NCBI GenBank assembly: GCA_905480195.1
Contig: CAJQPN010000014.1
Coordinates: forward strand, 1 to 64,000
Length of the DNA stretch: 64,000 nt
From: an uncultured Acidimicrobiales bacterium
Lineage (GTDB): Bacteria > Actinomycetota > Acidimicrobiia > Acidimicrobiales > Aldehydirespiratoraceae
Direction of reading: 5' to 3'
Shown here: positions 54,538-63,435 of the stretch, one piece after another
How the letters are laid out: each line of letters starts with the position of its first letter
How positions within the stretch are numbered: position 1 is the stretch's first letter
The notes under the pieces: model-generated
What the model was told of the DNA's origin: nothing
The model's input: the letters and a program-made list of their open reading frames with translations, nothing else
Database searches by the model: none
Made by a program: the position numbers and the translations under genes

Positions 54538-55770
54538 GTGGAGTTCACCCAGAGCTTTCCCCGTCGAAAGACTCGCCAAATCATGGTTGGCGACGTGGCG
54601 GTGGGTGGGGGAGCGCCCGTCACCGTGCAATCCATGACGATCACCAAGACTGCCGATCACGAGGCGACCCTCCAACAGATCTATGCGTTGGCGGCTGCCG
54701 GCTGCGACATCGTTCGTGCGACCTGCAACGAGCCCGAAGCTGCCGAAGGTCTCGCTCGTATCGTGCCGCGGTCACCGGTCCCGATCATCGCCGACATTCA
54801 CCATCAGTACCGGCGTGCACTGGAGGCCCTCGAGGCCGGGGTCCACTGCCTGCGGCTCAACCCGGGCAACATCCGCAAGCCGGAGCACATCAAGGCCGTT
54901 GCCAGAGAGGCCAAAGACCGAAACGTGCCGATCCGCATCGGCGTCAATGGCGGCTCGCTCGACCCAAAGCTCTACGAGAAGTATGGCGGCAAGGTCACGC
55001 CCGAGGCGATGGTCGAGTCAGCACTGCAAGAGATCGCTTACTTCGAGGAGGTCGACTTCAACCTCATCAAGATTTCAGTAAAGGCGTCCTCGGTGCCGTT
55101 AATGATCGAGGCGTATCGTCAACTCAGCGAAGTGACCGACCACCCGCTCCATTTGGGGGTGACCGAGGCCGGTCCTCCGCCGATCGGCACGCTCAAGGCC
55201 ACCGCCGGCATCGCCACGCTCCTCGCCGAGGGCATCGGTGACACAATTCGCTATTCGCTCACGGCTGATCCAGTCGAGGAGGCTCGGGCCGGTCGCCATC
55301 TGCTCGAGGTGATGGGCCTTCGTGAGCGAAAGAATGTCGACCTGATTGCCTGCCCGTCGTGTGGCCGGGCCGAGGTAGACGTGTTCACCGTCGCGCAAGA
55401 CGCGATGGCGGCGTTCGGCGAGCGGGAGATCCCGCTTCAGGTTGCCGTCATGGGCTGCGTGGTCAACGGGCCGGGTGAAGCCCGCGACGCCGACCTCGGC
55501 ATCGCTGCTGGCAACAAGCGTGGGCACCTCTTCGTCAAGGGTCAAAACGTCATGGTCGTACCCGAGGACGAGATGGTCGACACTCTGGTCGAATGGGCCG
55601 AGTTCATCCACGAGCACGGTGCCGACGCTGCACTTGAGAAGGCAAAGGCCACAAAGGACGCCGCGAAGAAGGCTGCGGATGAGGACCGAGACCGCAACCT
55701 CAACGAGCGCGGCGCCGATGCCAACGAGTCCGAGGCGGTCATCGCCGAAATTCGTCGCGGTACGCGCTGA
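54538..55770 (+). CDS. ispG: 4-hydroxy-3-methylbut-2-enyl diphosphate synthase
   Basis: 410 residues: VGGGAPVTVQSMTITKT, IIADIHHQYRRALEAL, LRLNPGNI, then the Fe-S region with LIACPSCGRAEVD and AVMGCVVNGPGEARDADLG. Next-to-last MEP step. A Lys/Ala/Asp-rich C-terminal tail of about 45 residues is extra. TAGATT at 54526-54531 ends exactly 6 nt before GTG 54538, a leaderless pattern. Confidence 0.97.
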   Translation: MEFTQSFPRRKTRQIMVGDVAVGGGAPVTVQSMTITKTADHEATLQQIYALAAAGCDIVRATCNEPEAAEGLARIVPRSPVPIIADIHHQYRRALEALEAGVHCLRLNPGNIRKPEHIKAVAREAKDRNVPIRIGVNGGSLDPKLYEKYGGKVTPEAMVESALQEIAYFEEVDFNLIKISVKASSVPLMIEAYRQLSEVTDHPLHLGVTEAGPPPIGTLKATAGIATLLAEGIGDTIRYSLTADPVEEARAGRHLLEVMGLRERKNVDLIACPSCGRAEVDVFTVAQDAMAAFGEREIPLQVAVMGCVVNGPGEARDADLGIAAGNKRGHLFVKGQNVMVVPEDEMVDTLVEWAEFIHEHGADAALEKAKATKDAAKKAADEDRDRNLNERGADANESEAVIAEIRRGTR

Positions 55771-55773
55771 GCG

Positions 55774-56181
55774 ATGGCGAAGACGGTTGTCAGCGTCGCC
55801 GCAGCTTGCGATCTGTCGCTGCCGGCCGTTTCAGTCAAGAGCGGGCAGCCGGCAGACGGCTTTGCGCCGGTTACTGTCGCGAACAGAAAGATCTTCCTGC
55901 CGCTGACCCAGGTTGAGTTCGAGCAGGTCCGCAACCTGCAGCATCGTCAGCGTCAGACGCTCTGGAGTGGGATTGGATGTCTGGCGTTCGGCGCTGCGAT
56001 GGCCCGGTTCCCCATGATGCTTCCCTTTGCGATCGTGATCGCAGCCCTCTCCGCAGTGTTGTGGGGCCTGACCTGGTTCACACTCAGGATGTACCTACCG
56101 TCGATGGAGGTGGAGGGCAGCCGGATCCGTATGGCTCGAGTGCACGAACGCTTCGCGGCCGTTGTCGGCAACGAATCCTGA
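55774..56181 (+). CDS. hypothetical membrane protein
   Basis: 135 residues with two adjacent membrane helices (about 65-80 and 82-105) between a polar N-terminus and a short basic C-terminal domain. Family not recognised. Begins 3 nt after ispG and is likely co-transcribed with it; followed by a strong hairpin. Confidence 0.65.
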   Translation: MAKTVVSVAAACDLSLPAVSVKSGQPADGFAPVTVANRKIFLPLTQVEFEQVRNLQHRQRQTLWSGIGCLAFGAAMARFPMMLPFAIVIAALSAVLWGLTWFTLRMYLPSMEVEGSRIRMARVHERFAAVVGNES

Positions 56182-56217
56182 TATCGTACGGTCAACGTTC
56201 TTTACCGGTTTCGGACG

Positions 56218-56244
56218 AGGCGTGGCCACTGGCCACGCCTTTCT
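56218..56244 (+). terminator. strong hairpin plus T-run in rimP-nusA leader
   Basis: AGGCGTGGCC (56218-56227) pairs perfectly with GGCCACGCCT (56231-56240) over a 3-nt loop, followed by TTCT. It lies only 42 nt ahead of the rimP ATG, so it is either the terminator of the ispG unit or an attenuator inside the rimP-nusA leader. Confidence 0.65.
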
Positions 56245-56282
56245 CGATTCCGGTGCAAATCGAGAGTTGGAAAGGGAGTGCC

Positions 56283-56804
56283 ATGGCCGTCGTCGACCGA
56301 GTCCACGAGCTTGTGGCCCCTATCGTTGCTGATGCCGGTGTCGATCTCTACGACATCGAGTTCAGTGGCGGAATCCTCCGGATATTGGTCGATGTCGAAG
56401 GTGGCATCGACATCGACGCAATCAAGTCGATCTCGCGGCGTTCGAGCCGCATTCTTGACGAGGTCGATCCGATTCCCGGCCGCTACACCCTTGAGGTGTC
56501 CAGCCCCGGCCTCGAGCGCCCGTTGCGGACGCGCCAACACTTCGAAGGCGCTATCGGCGCAGTCGTGAAGTTCAAGACGCACATCGAGGTTGAGGGGCGG
56601 CGTCGATTCCATGGCACGTTGGTCGGCGCAGACCCCGACGGATTCCGGATCGATCTCGACGGCATTGAGCAAGTCTTCAGCTACGACGATGTCACCAAGG
56701 CCAAGACCGTTTTCGAATGGAATTCGACCCCCAAGCCGGGATCGAGCTCCAAGAGCGTCGGCGGTGGCGTCAACCCAGATCACTCCAACCAGGAGGCCAA
56801 CTGA
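56283..56804 (+). CDS. rimP: ribosome maturation factor RimP
   Basis: 173 residues: VHELVAPIVADAGVDLYDIEFSGG, the SRRSSRILDEVDPIPGRYTLEVSSPGLERPL core and a C-terminal SH3-like fold. Needed for 30S maturation. AAGGGAG precedes ATG 56283; longer in-frame sequence upstream runs through the leader hairpin and is not used. TGATG overlap with nusA. Confidence 0.94.
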   Translation: MAVVDRVHELVAPIVADAGVDLYDIEFSGGILRILVDVEGGIDIDAIKSISRRSSRILDEVDPIPGRYTLEVSSPGLERPLRTRQHFEGAIGAVVKFKTHIEVEGRRRFHGTLVGADPDGFRIDLDGIEQVFSYDDVTKAKTVFEWNSTPKPGSSSKSVGGGVNPDHSNQEAN

Positions 56805-58033
56805 TGAACCAAGAGATGATGGAAGCGCTCCAGGCACTTGCAGTCGAACGAGGTATCTCGGTCGACGCCTTGTTCGGCGCTCTCGCCGATGCGCTCGAGC
56901 ATGCCTACAAGCGCTTGCCCAATGCCTACGAGTACGCCTGGGTGACGATCAACCCGGAGACCATGGAGTTTCAGGTCTTCGCGCAAGAACTCGACGAGGA
57001 CGGAGAGCCGATCGGCGAAGAGTTCGAGGTCACCCCTGATGACTTCGGGAGAATCGCAGCGCAGACCGCTCGCCAAGTCATGACCCAACGCATCCGTGAG
57101 GCCGAGCGTGAACTCAAGTACGAGGAGTACGCGGGCCGTGAGGGCGACATCGTTACCGGCATGATTCAGCAGACCGATGCCCGCTACACGTTGCTTGACC
57201 TCGGTCGTGTTGAGGCGTTGCTCCCCCAGGCTGAGCAGGTGCCGTTCGAGCGCCCCGACGGCACCACCCGAATCAAGGCGTACATCGTCGAGGTCCGCAA
57301 GACCGCCAAGGGTCCGCAGATCGTGGTGAGCCGCACCCATCCGGGTTTGGTCAAGCGCCTGTTCGAGTTGGAGGTCCCGGAGATCGCTGATGGGGTCGTC
57401 GAGATCAAGGCCTGCGCGCGAGAAGCAGGGCACCGGACCAAGATCGCTGTGTGGTCCAATGACAAAAACGTGGACCCGGTCGGTGCCTGCGTCGGCGCTC
57501 GCGGTGCTCGCGTCCGCCAGGTCGTCAACGAACTTCGCGGCGAGAAGATCGACATCGTCCCGTTCCACGACGACCTCCAAGAGTTCGTGACCCGCGCCCT
57601 GAGCCCGGCCAAGGTCACCGAGGTGCGGCCTGACGAGATGACCGGCGACTGCGACGTGATCGTCCCCGACCATCAATTGAGCCTTGCGATCGGCAAGGAG
57701 GGGCAGAATGCTCGCCTTGCCTCGCGTCTCACCGGCTGGGGAATCAACATCAAGTCCGAGTCCGATTTTGCCGCTGAGCAGGAGTTCGGTCCGGTTGAGT
57801 GGGCCGACGGCGAGTGGATCCGCGACCCCGAAACCGGCCAGAACATGTGGCAACCTGCTGACGGTAGCGACCCCATCTCCGAAGCCGACTACTACGCCCA
57901 AGCTGAGGCAGAGGCAGCTGCCGAGACTGCCGGAGCTGCCGCCGGTCAGGGTGCAGCTGACGCTGACCGGACCGATGATGACGCCGAGGATGCTGCCGAC
58001 GACGTCGTCGGTGCCAGCGACGAAGAGGAGTAG
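56804..58033 (+). CDS. nusA: transcription termination/antitermination factor NusA
   Basis: 409 residues: N-terminal RNAP-binding domain (to about 105), S1 (REGDIVTGMIQQTDARYTLLDLGRVEALLP), KH1 (VGACVGARGARVRQVVNELRGEKIDIV) and KH2 (LAIGKEGQNARLASRLTGW), then an acidic tail ending DDVVGASDEEE. Overlaps both rimP and ylxR, so expression is coupled across the operon. Confidence 0.97.
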   Translation: MNQEMMEALQALAVERGISVDALFGALADALEHAYKRLPNAYEYAWVTINPETMEFQVFAQELDEDGEPIGEEFEVTPDDFGRIAAQTARQVMTQRIREAERELKYEEYAGREGDIVTGMIQQTDARYTLLDLGRVEALLPQAEQVPFERPDGTTRIKAYIVEVRKTAKGPQIVVSRTHPGLVKRLFELEVPEIADGVVEIKACAREAGHRTKIAVWSNDKNVDPVGACVGARGARVRQVVNELRGEKIDIVPFHDDLQEFVTRALSPAKVTEVRPDEMTGDCDVIVPDHQLSLAIGKEGQNARLASRLTGWGINIKSESDFAAEQEFGPVEWADGEWIRDPETGQNMWQPADGSDPISEADYYAQAEAEAAAETAGAAAGQGAADADRTDDDAEDAADDVVGASDEEE

Positions 58034-58299
58034 TGCCGGTCCGAACCTGTGTTGCCTGCCGACAGCGGTTCGAGCAGGCTGACCTGGTGCGCGTTCGCGT
58101 AACCGCCAAGGGTCTCGACACGGGTCCTGGACCGGGGCGCGGTGCTTATGTCGGTCCGTCGCCAGCGTGTCTTGCCGTTGCGCTCGAGCGAAAGGCGCTC
58201 AGCCGTGCCCTGAGTGCCGAGGTGAATGCCCCCGACCTGGCTAGGCTTTACGGTTCGTGGCCAGTTGAGCCTCTCGCGTGTCCGCACGGGGGCGGCTAA
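58033..58299 (+). CDS. ylxR: YlxR (DUF448) RNA-binding protein
   Basis: 88 residues: PVRTCVACRQRFEQADLVRVRV and GRGAYVGPSPACLAVALERKALSRAL are the YlxR signature. The family binds RNA and can modulate RNase P. GTG 58033 shares a base with the nusA stop (TAGTG). Confidence 0.92.
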   Translation: MPVRTCVACRQRFEQADLVRVRVTAKGLDTGPGPGRGAYVGPSPACLAVALERKALSRALSAEVNAPDLARLYGSWPVEPLACPHGGG

Positions 58300-58359
58300 C
58301 TCCATGGGTAGCGCTTCGGGCGCTGCTGGACAGTTTATTCAGAAAGACGAAACCAACAC

Positions 58360-61125
58360 GTGCCATCAAAGATCCGTGTCTACGAACTCGCACGAGAGTT
58401 GGGCTTGACAAATTCCGAGGCTCTCGATCTCGCTGAGTCCTTGGGAATCGGCGTCAAAGGCCATTCCTCGAGCATCGAAGACGCGCAGGCTGACCGTGTC
58501 CGCCGCAAGGCAGAACGTGAAGGGCTGACCCGCGACGAGCAACCCGAAGAACCGAAGGTGGCGAAGAAGGCTGCTGCCAAGAAGGCGGTGAAGAAGGCTG
58601 CTGCCAAGAAGGTGGCAAAGAAGGCTGCTGCCAAGAAGGCGGCAAAGAAGGCTGCTGCCAAGAAGGTGGCTGCCAAAGAGACGGGGACTGTCGAAGTCGA
58701 ATCGTCCGATTCAGATGTCGAAGCGACAGCCGTCGAGGCTGAACCTGTCGAGGCTGAACCTGTCGAGGTTCCTGTTGCGCCGGTGACCCCGGCCCGTGTG
58801 ATCTCCTCAAGCGGAAGTGCTGCCCCGCCAAAGCGACCCGTCGAGGACGCCGTTTCGCTCACACCGGCGGCCGCACCGGTCCAGAAGGTCGTCAAGAAGG
58901 TCGTTAAGAAGGTCGTCAAGAAGGTCGTCAAGAAAGCCCCGACCTCCGGTTCTGGCAAGCCGATTCCACCCCCGCCGCGATCAACATCCGGTCGAGCGAT
59001 CCCGCCGCCTCCCGGTAGCCGAGCTCGCACTGGTGGGGGACCTGGCGGCGCAGCGCGAGGTCCGATGCCGGGGAGCGGCGGCCCTCGCCGTCCAGCGGGT
59101 CCACGAGACAGCGTGCCTGGAGCTGGCGCGCCTGGCCGTGGAGGCCCGGGCGGCGGTCCGGGTGGCCGCGGAGGCCCGGGCGGTGGTCCGGGTGGCCGTG
59201 GAGGCCCGGGTGGCGGTCCCGGCGGGCAGCGCCCGCGCCGCCGCAAGGGGCGTCGTCGCCGCAACAGCGAAGAACTCCAGCCGATGGATGCTCCCAGCTA
59301 CACGCCCCAAGACGCACCGGTTCCAGAGGGCGAGATCGTCATCGAACGCGCCTCGACGGCGCTTGACCTCGGTCCGAAGGTCAACCGCACTGCCGCCGAC
59401 GTCATCCGTTTTCTCATGCAAGCCGGCGAGATGGTCACGGCGACGCAGTCGCTGTCTGACGACATGATCGAGCTCTTCGTCGCCGAGGTCGGTGCCGAGA
59501 TTCGTCTCGTCGACCCAGGTGAAGAGCAAGAGGTCGAACTCCAGAAGCTGCTCGACCTCGACGACATCGACGAGCCCGACACCGATGCACCGATCCGGCC
59601 CCCGGTCATCACCGTCATGGGCCACGTCGATCACGGGAAAACGTTGCTGCTCGACCGTATTCGCAACGCAAACGTCGCCGATAGCGAGGCTGGTGGGATC
59701 ACTCAGCACATCGGTGCGTACCAGGTCGAGCACGGCGGCCAAAAGATCACCTTCATTGACACGCCAGGCCACGCCGCCTTCACCCAGATGCGCGCCCGCG
59801 GTGCTGAATCGACTGATGTTGTCGTGCTCATGGTTGCAGCTGACGATGGCGTCATGCCGCAGACGATCGAGGCGATCAACCATGCGAAGGCCGCCGAGGT
59901 GCCGATCATCGTTGCCGTCAACAAGATCGATCGCGAGAACGCCGACATCGACAAGGCCATCGCCGGAGTCGCCGAACACAATCTCGTGCCCGAGGAGTGG
60001 GGTGGCGACACGATCTTCCAGCGGATCTCGGCTCTTCAGAACATCGGCATCGATGAACTGCTCGACCAGATCCTTCTCGTGGCCGAGGTCGAGGATCTCC
60101 GGGCTTCACCCGATGGTCGTGCCCAGGGCGTCGTGCTCGAGTCGAACCTCGATATCGGTCGTGGCCCTGTCGCCACGGTGTTGGTGCAGAGCGGCACGCT
60201 TCGAGTCGGCGATCCAATGGTCGCCGGTGCCGCGTGGGGTCGTGTGCGCGCCCTCATCAACGATCAGGGAGAGCAGATCAAGGAAGCCGGCCCGTCCACT
60301 CCGGTACAAGTTCTCGGTCTATCCGAGGTGGCCGGTGCTGGTCGTGAGTTCGTGGTCGCTCCGAACGAGAAGGTCGCCGGTCGAGTGGCCGATACCCGCG
60401 AGCACTGGCAGCGTCAGTCCTCGCTCGGTCGCGAGGCGCACGCGCTCGCCGGCGGTGCGAAGCTTGAGGACATCTTCGATCAGATCCAACGCGGCGAAGC
60501 GGCAACACTCAACCTGATCGTGAAGGCCGATGTCAACGGCTCGCTCGAGGCGGTTACCGAGAGCCTCCGCAAGTTGGAGCGCGATGAGGTCAAGATCGGT
60601 TTTGTGCACCGAGGTGTCGGTGGCATCACCGAAAACGACATCCAGCTCGCAGCGACGTCGAACGCCACCATCATCGGCTACGGCGTGCGCCCCGACCGCA
60701 AGGCACGTGATCTCGCCGACCTCGAGAAGGTCGAGATCCGAACCTACGAGATCATCTACCACCTACTTGAAGACATCGAGTCGGCGATGGTCGGCCTCCT
60801 CGCCCCAGCATTCGAAGAAGTCGTCACTGGCGATGCTGAAGTGCGGGAGATCTTCAGCGTTCCTCGAATCGGCAAGATCGCGGGCTGCTATGTCCTCAAC
60901 GGCGTGATCACCCGCAATTCGAAGGTCCGTTTCATTCGTGAGGGTACGATTCTTTGGAAGGGCACCGTGCAGTCGCTCAGGCGCTTCAAGGAGGATGCTC
61001 GTGAAGTCGCTGCGGGCTTCGAGTGCGGCATCGGTCTCTCCGACTTCCAGGATCTTCGCGAGGGCGACATCATCGAGACCTACGAGGAGCGCGAGATCGA
61101 GCGCACACTCGAAGATCTCAGCTGA
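58360..61125 (+). CDS. infB: translation initiation factor IF-2
   Basis: 921 residues. IF2-N start [28 protein letters not shown], then a long Lys/Ala repeat, Val/Lys and Gly/Pro/Arg-rich low-complexity region (to about 300), a second IF2-N motif, and the GTPase with GHVDHGKT (421-428), DTPGHAAF and NKIDREN, then domains II-IV. Brings fMet-tRNA to the ribosome. GTG 58360 begins the conserved N-terminus, 60 nt after ylxR. Confidence 0.97.
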   Translation: MPSKIRVYELARELGLTNSEALDLAESLGIGVKGHSSSIEDAQADRVRRKAEREGLTRDEQPEEPKVAKKAAAKKAVKKAAAKKVAKKAAAKKAAKKAAAKKVAAKETGTVEVESSDSDVEATAVEAEPVEAEPVEVPVAPVTPARVISSSGSAAPPKRPVEDAVSLTPAAAPVQKVVKKVVKKVVKKVVKKAPTSGSGKPIPPPPRSTSGRAIPPPPGSRARTGGGPGGAARGPMPGSGGPRRPAGPRDSVPGAGAPGRGGPGGGPGGRGGPGGGPGGRGGPGGGPGGQRPRRRKGRRRRNSEELQPMDAPSYTPQDAPVPEGEIVIERASTALDLGPKVNRTAADVIRFLMQAGEMVTATQSLSDDMIELFVAEVGAEIRLVDPGEEQEVELQKLLDLDDIDEPDTDAPIRPPVITVMGHVDHGKTLLLDRIRNANVADSEAGGITQHIGAYQVEHGGQKITFIDTPGHAAFTQMRARGAESTDVVVLMVAADDGVMPQTIEAINHAKAAEVPIIVAVNKIDRENADIDKAIAGVAEHNLVPEEWGGDTIFQRISALQNIGIDELLDQILLVAEVEDLRASPDGRAQGVVLESNLDIGRGPVATVLVQSGTLRVGDPMVAGAAWGRVRALINDQGEQIKEAGPSTPVQVLGLSEVAGAGREFVVAPNEKVAGRVADTREHWQRQSSLGREAHALAGGAKLEDIFDQIQRGEAATLNLIVKADVNGSLEAVTESLRKLERDEVKIGFVHRGVGGITENDIQLAATSNATIIGYGVRPDRKARDLADLEKVEIRTYEIIYHLLEDIESAMVGLLAPAFEEVVTGDAEVREIFSVPRIGKIAGCYVLNGVITRNSKVRFIREGTILWKGTVQSLRRFKEDAREVAAGFECGIGLSDFQDLREGDIIETYEEREIERTLEDLS
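58558..58665 (+). repeat. 4 x 27-bp Lys/Ala tandem repeat in infB
   Basis: Four 27-bp units (starting 58558, 58585, 58612, 58639) encode [V/A]x-KKAAAKK. They are highly similar at DNA level, so slippage-prone. A shorter GTCAAGAAG repeat follows at about 58888-58935. Confidence 0.9.
59140..59229 (+). repeat. 3 x 30-bp Gly/Pro tandem repeat in infB
   Basis: Three 30-bp units at 59140, 59170 and 59200 encode [10 protein letters not shown]-type decapeptides in the disordered linker of IF-2. Confidence 0.88.
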
Positions 61126-61547
61126 TGGCGCGACGCAATTATCGCCACAACAGCCGAGGACAGACCGGAGCGCGAACTGCGAAAGCCGGTGAACTCATCC
61201 GTCGCGTCATCGCCAGCGAACTCGAACTGATCGAGGATGAGCGGCTCGAGCTCGTGTCGCTCACCGGAGTCGAGGTCGACCGTGATCTCCACAAAGCGGT
61301 GGTGTACTTCACCACCTTCGACTGCGACGACGATCCCAAGATTGGTGAAGCGTTCGAGGAGTACCGCGGCACGTTGCGGCATGCGGTGAGCCAGCAAACG
61401 TCGTTGCGTCGAGCGCCAGAGCTTGAGTTTCGTCCCGACGTAACTCTGCGGTCAGCTGAGCGGATCGAACGTCTGCTGATGCAGGAAGCGCATCGACCCG
61501 CCGGTCCTGAGTTCGAGGATGACGACGGTGGCGAAGCGGCCGAATGA
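61125..61547 (+). CDS. rbfA: ribosome-binding factor A
   Basis: 140 residues: RVIASELELIEDERLELVSLTGVEVDRDLHKAVVYFTTF and RRAPELEFRPDVTLRSAERIERLL define RbfA, a cold-shock 30S maturation factor. ATG overlaps the infB stop (TGATG). Acidic tail EFEDDDGGEAAE. The 3' end overlaps truB by 29 nt. Confidence 0.95.
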   Translation: MARRNYRHNSRGQTGARTAKAGELIRRVIASELELIEDERLELVSLTGVEVDRDLHKAVVYFTTFDCDDDPKIGEAFEEYRGTLRHAVSQQTSLRRAPELEFRPDVTLRSAERIERLLMQEAHRPAGPEFEDDDGGEAAE

Positions 61548-62409
61548 GGCTGGCCCACATGGCGTTGTCGTGATCGACAAGCCGAGGGGGTGGACCAGTC
61601 ACGATGTCGTCGCAAAGGCGCGCGGCGTGCTCGGGACGCGCAAGATCGGTCACTCTGGAACCCTCGATCCCGATGCCACGGGGGTGCTCGTGCTGGGTGT
61701 GGGCCGAGCCACCCGTTTGCTGCGCTTCTTGACCGAGCTGCCGAAGAGCTACCACGGCGAGATCGTGCTCGGGACCGAGACGTCTACCCTTGACGCCGCT
61801 GGCGAGGTCACGGCTACGCACGATATGACGTCGGTCGTTGCTGAGCAGGTTGCAGCCGCTGCGGCAGACTTGACCGGCGACCTCCTGCAGATCCCTCCGA
61901 TGGTGTCGGCGATCAAGATCGACGGCAAGCGTCTCCACGAGCTGGCCCGCGAAGGCAAGGAGATCGAGCGACCCCCTCGACCTGTGCATGTCGGCCGGTT
62001 CGACATCGAGCCGTTGGAAGGTGAGCCTCTGGCCTATGCGTGTTCGGTTGACTGTTCGTCGGGTACGTACATCCGATCGCTCGCCGCCGATCTTGGTAAA
62101 GCCCTTGGTGGTGGGGCTCACCTTCGTTTGCTGCGCCGGACGTCGGTGGGCGGCTTCGGACTCGATCAGGCGACCACCATCGAGGCGCCGGTGCTACTGC
62201 CGATCGGGGTAGCGGTCGCGCACCTCAACGAGGCGGTCGTCGACGCTGCCACCGCCGCTGCAGTTGGGCACGGTCGCGTCCTTTCCCTCGACGACTTGGG
62301 GGTGTCAGGCGATGGCCCATGGGCCGTGTTCGACACCGACAATGAGCTCTTGGCGGTCTACGAACCGCACGAGCGCGGTGGTAAGCCGACCGTAGTGATT
62401 CCCCGGTAG
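61519..62409 (+). CDS. truB: tRNA pseudouridine(55) synthase TruB
   Basis: 296 residues: GVVVIDKPRGWTSHDVV, catalytic Asp50 in GHSGTLDPDATGVL, LPKSYHGEIVLG and CSSGTYIRSLAADLGKALG. Makes psi55 in tRNA. ATG 61519 gives a 29-nt overlap with rbfA; GTG 61528 is an alternative with the same core. Confidence 0.96.
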   Translation: MTTVAKRPNEAGPHGVVVIDKPRGWTSHDVVAKARGVLGTRKIGHSGTLDPDATGVLVLGVGRATRLLRFLTELPKSYHGEIVLGTETSTLDAAGEVTATHDMTSVVAEQVAAAAADLTGDLLQIPPMVSAIKIDGKRLHELAREGKEIERPPRPVHVGRFDIEPLEGEPLAYACSVDCSSGTYIRSLAADLGKALGGGAHLRLLRRTSVGGFGLDQATTIEAPVLLPIGVAVAHLNEAVVDAATAAAVGHGRVLSLDDLGVSGDGPWAVFDTDNELLAVYEPHERGGKPTVVIPR

Positions 62410-62421
62410 CGTTTTGCGGAC

Positions 62422-63387
62422 ATGGAACTTCTCCGTGACCGCCTAGATCATCTTCCTGCTGCCGTTTCAGTCGCGTCCACGATCGGGGTGTTCGATGGTG
62501 TCCACCTCGGACATCAGGAAGTCTTTCGTCAAGTCCGTTCCACCGCTGATCGTCTTGGTGTCGCAGCCGCAGTCGTGACCTTCGACGGTCACCCGGCCCA
62601 TGTTGTGCGCCCTGAGTCAGCACCGCTGCTGCTCACCACCCTCGACCAAAAGCTCGACCTCCTCGAGGCGCAGGGCCTCGACTACGCCTACGTCGTCTCG
62701 TTCGACGAGGCCCGGGCGGCAACCCCGCCTGATGTGTTCATGCAGGAGGTCTTCGTCGATGCGTTACATGCCAAGGCGATCGTGGTGGGCGAGGACTTCC
62801 ACTTCGGGGTTGGGCGTAGCGGCAACGTCGACGGTCTTACGATGTTCGGCGAGTCGGCTGGGTTCGAGGTCCATGCCCTCGAACTGATCCGTCACTCCGA
62901 CGAAGCCCGCGAACCAGTGTCCTCAACCAAGATCCGTCGAGCGTTGGCCGGTGGCGACGTCCGTCGGGCGGCTGAGATGCTCGGGCGGCCCTACGAGGTT
63001 CGCGGTGTGGTCGAGGGCGGCGACCGGCGGGGAACCCAGATCGGCTTTCCAACGGCCAATATTCTCATTCCAAACGCAATGGCCTGGCCCGCCGACGCGG
63101 TATATGCGGGCTGGTGTCAGCGCGAGAACGGCGACGTGCATCCGTGCGCGATCAATATCGGTCGTCGGCCGACATTCTACGAGCACGCAGAGCAGTCGCT
63201 TCTCGAGGTTCACTTGATCGATTTCGAGGACGATCTTTACGGAGAGCAGGTCGACGTATCGTTCGTGGAGTTCCTTCGCAGCGAGCGCAAGTTCAACGGC
63301 ATCGATCAGTTGATCGAGCAACTCAAGGCCGATGTTGACGACAGCCGCGTCTTGCTTGCCGAGTCCACGTGGCGGCCTGGCGCTTGA
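62422..63387 (+). CDS. ribF: bifunctional riboflavin kinase / FAD synthetase
   Basis: 321 residues: FAD synthetase half (TIGVFDGVHLGHQEVF, VVGEDFHFGVGRSG, VSSTKIRRALAGGDV) and riboflavin kinase half (GTQIGFPTANI, YAGWCQREN, FYEHAEQSLLEVHLIDFEDDLYG). Produces FMN then FAD. A TAGCGT hexamer lies 9 nt before the ATG. Followed by ribE. Confidence 0.97.
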   Translation: MELLRDRLDHLPAAVSVASTIGVFDGVHLGHQEVFRQVRSTADRLGVAAAVVTFDGHPAHVVRPESAPLLLTTLDQKLDLLEAQGLDYAYVVSFDEARAATPPDVFMQEVFVDALHAKAIVVGEDFHFGVGRSGNVDGLTMFGESAGFEVHALELIRHSDEAREPVSSTKIRRALAGGDVRRAAEMLGRPYEVRGVVEGGDRRGTQIGFPTANILIPNAMAWPADAVYAGWCQRENGDVHPCAINIGRRPTFYEHAEQSLLEVHLIDFEDDLYGEQVDVSFVEFLRSERKFNGIDQLIEQLKADVDDSRVLLAESTWRPGA

Positions 63388-63435
63388 CCGGGCCATGGAA
63401 GTACGAGAACAGGTCCAGGACGGAGAGGAACTGAG

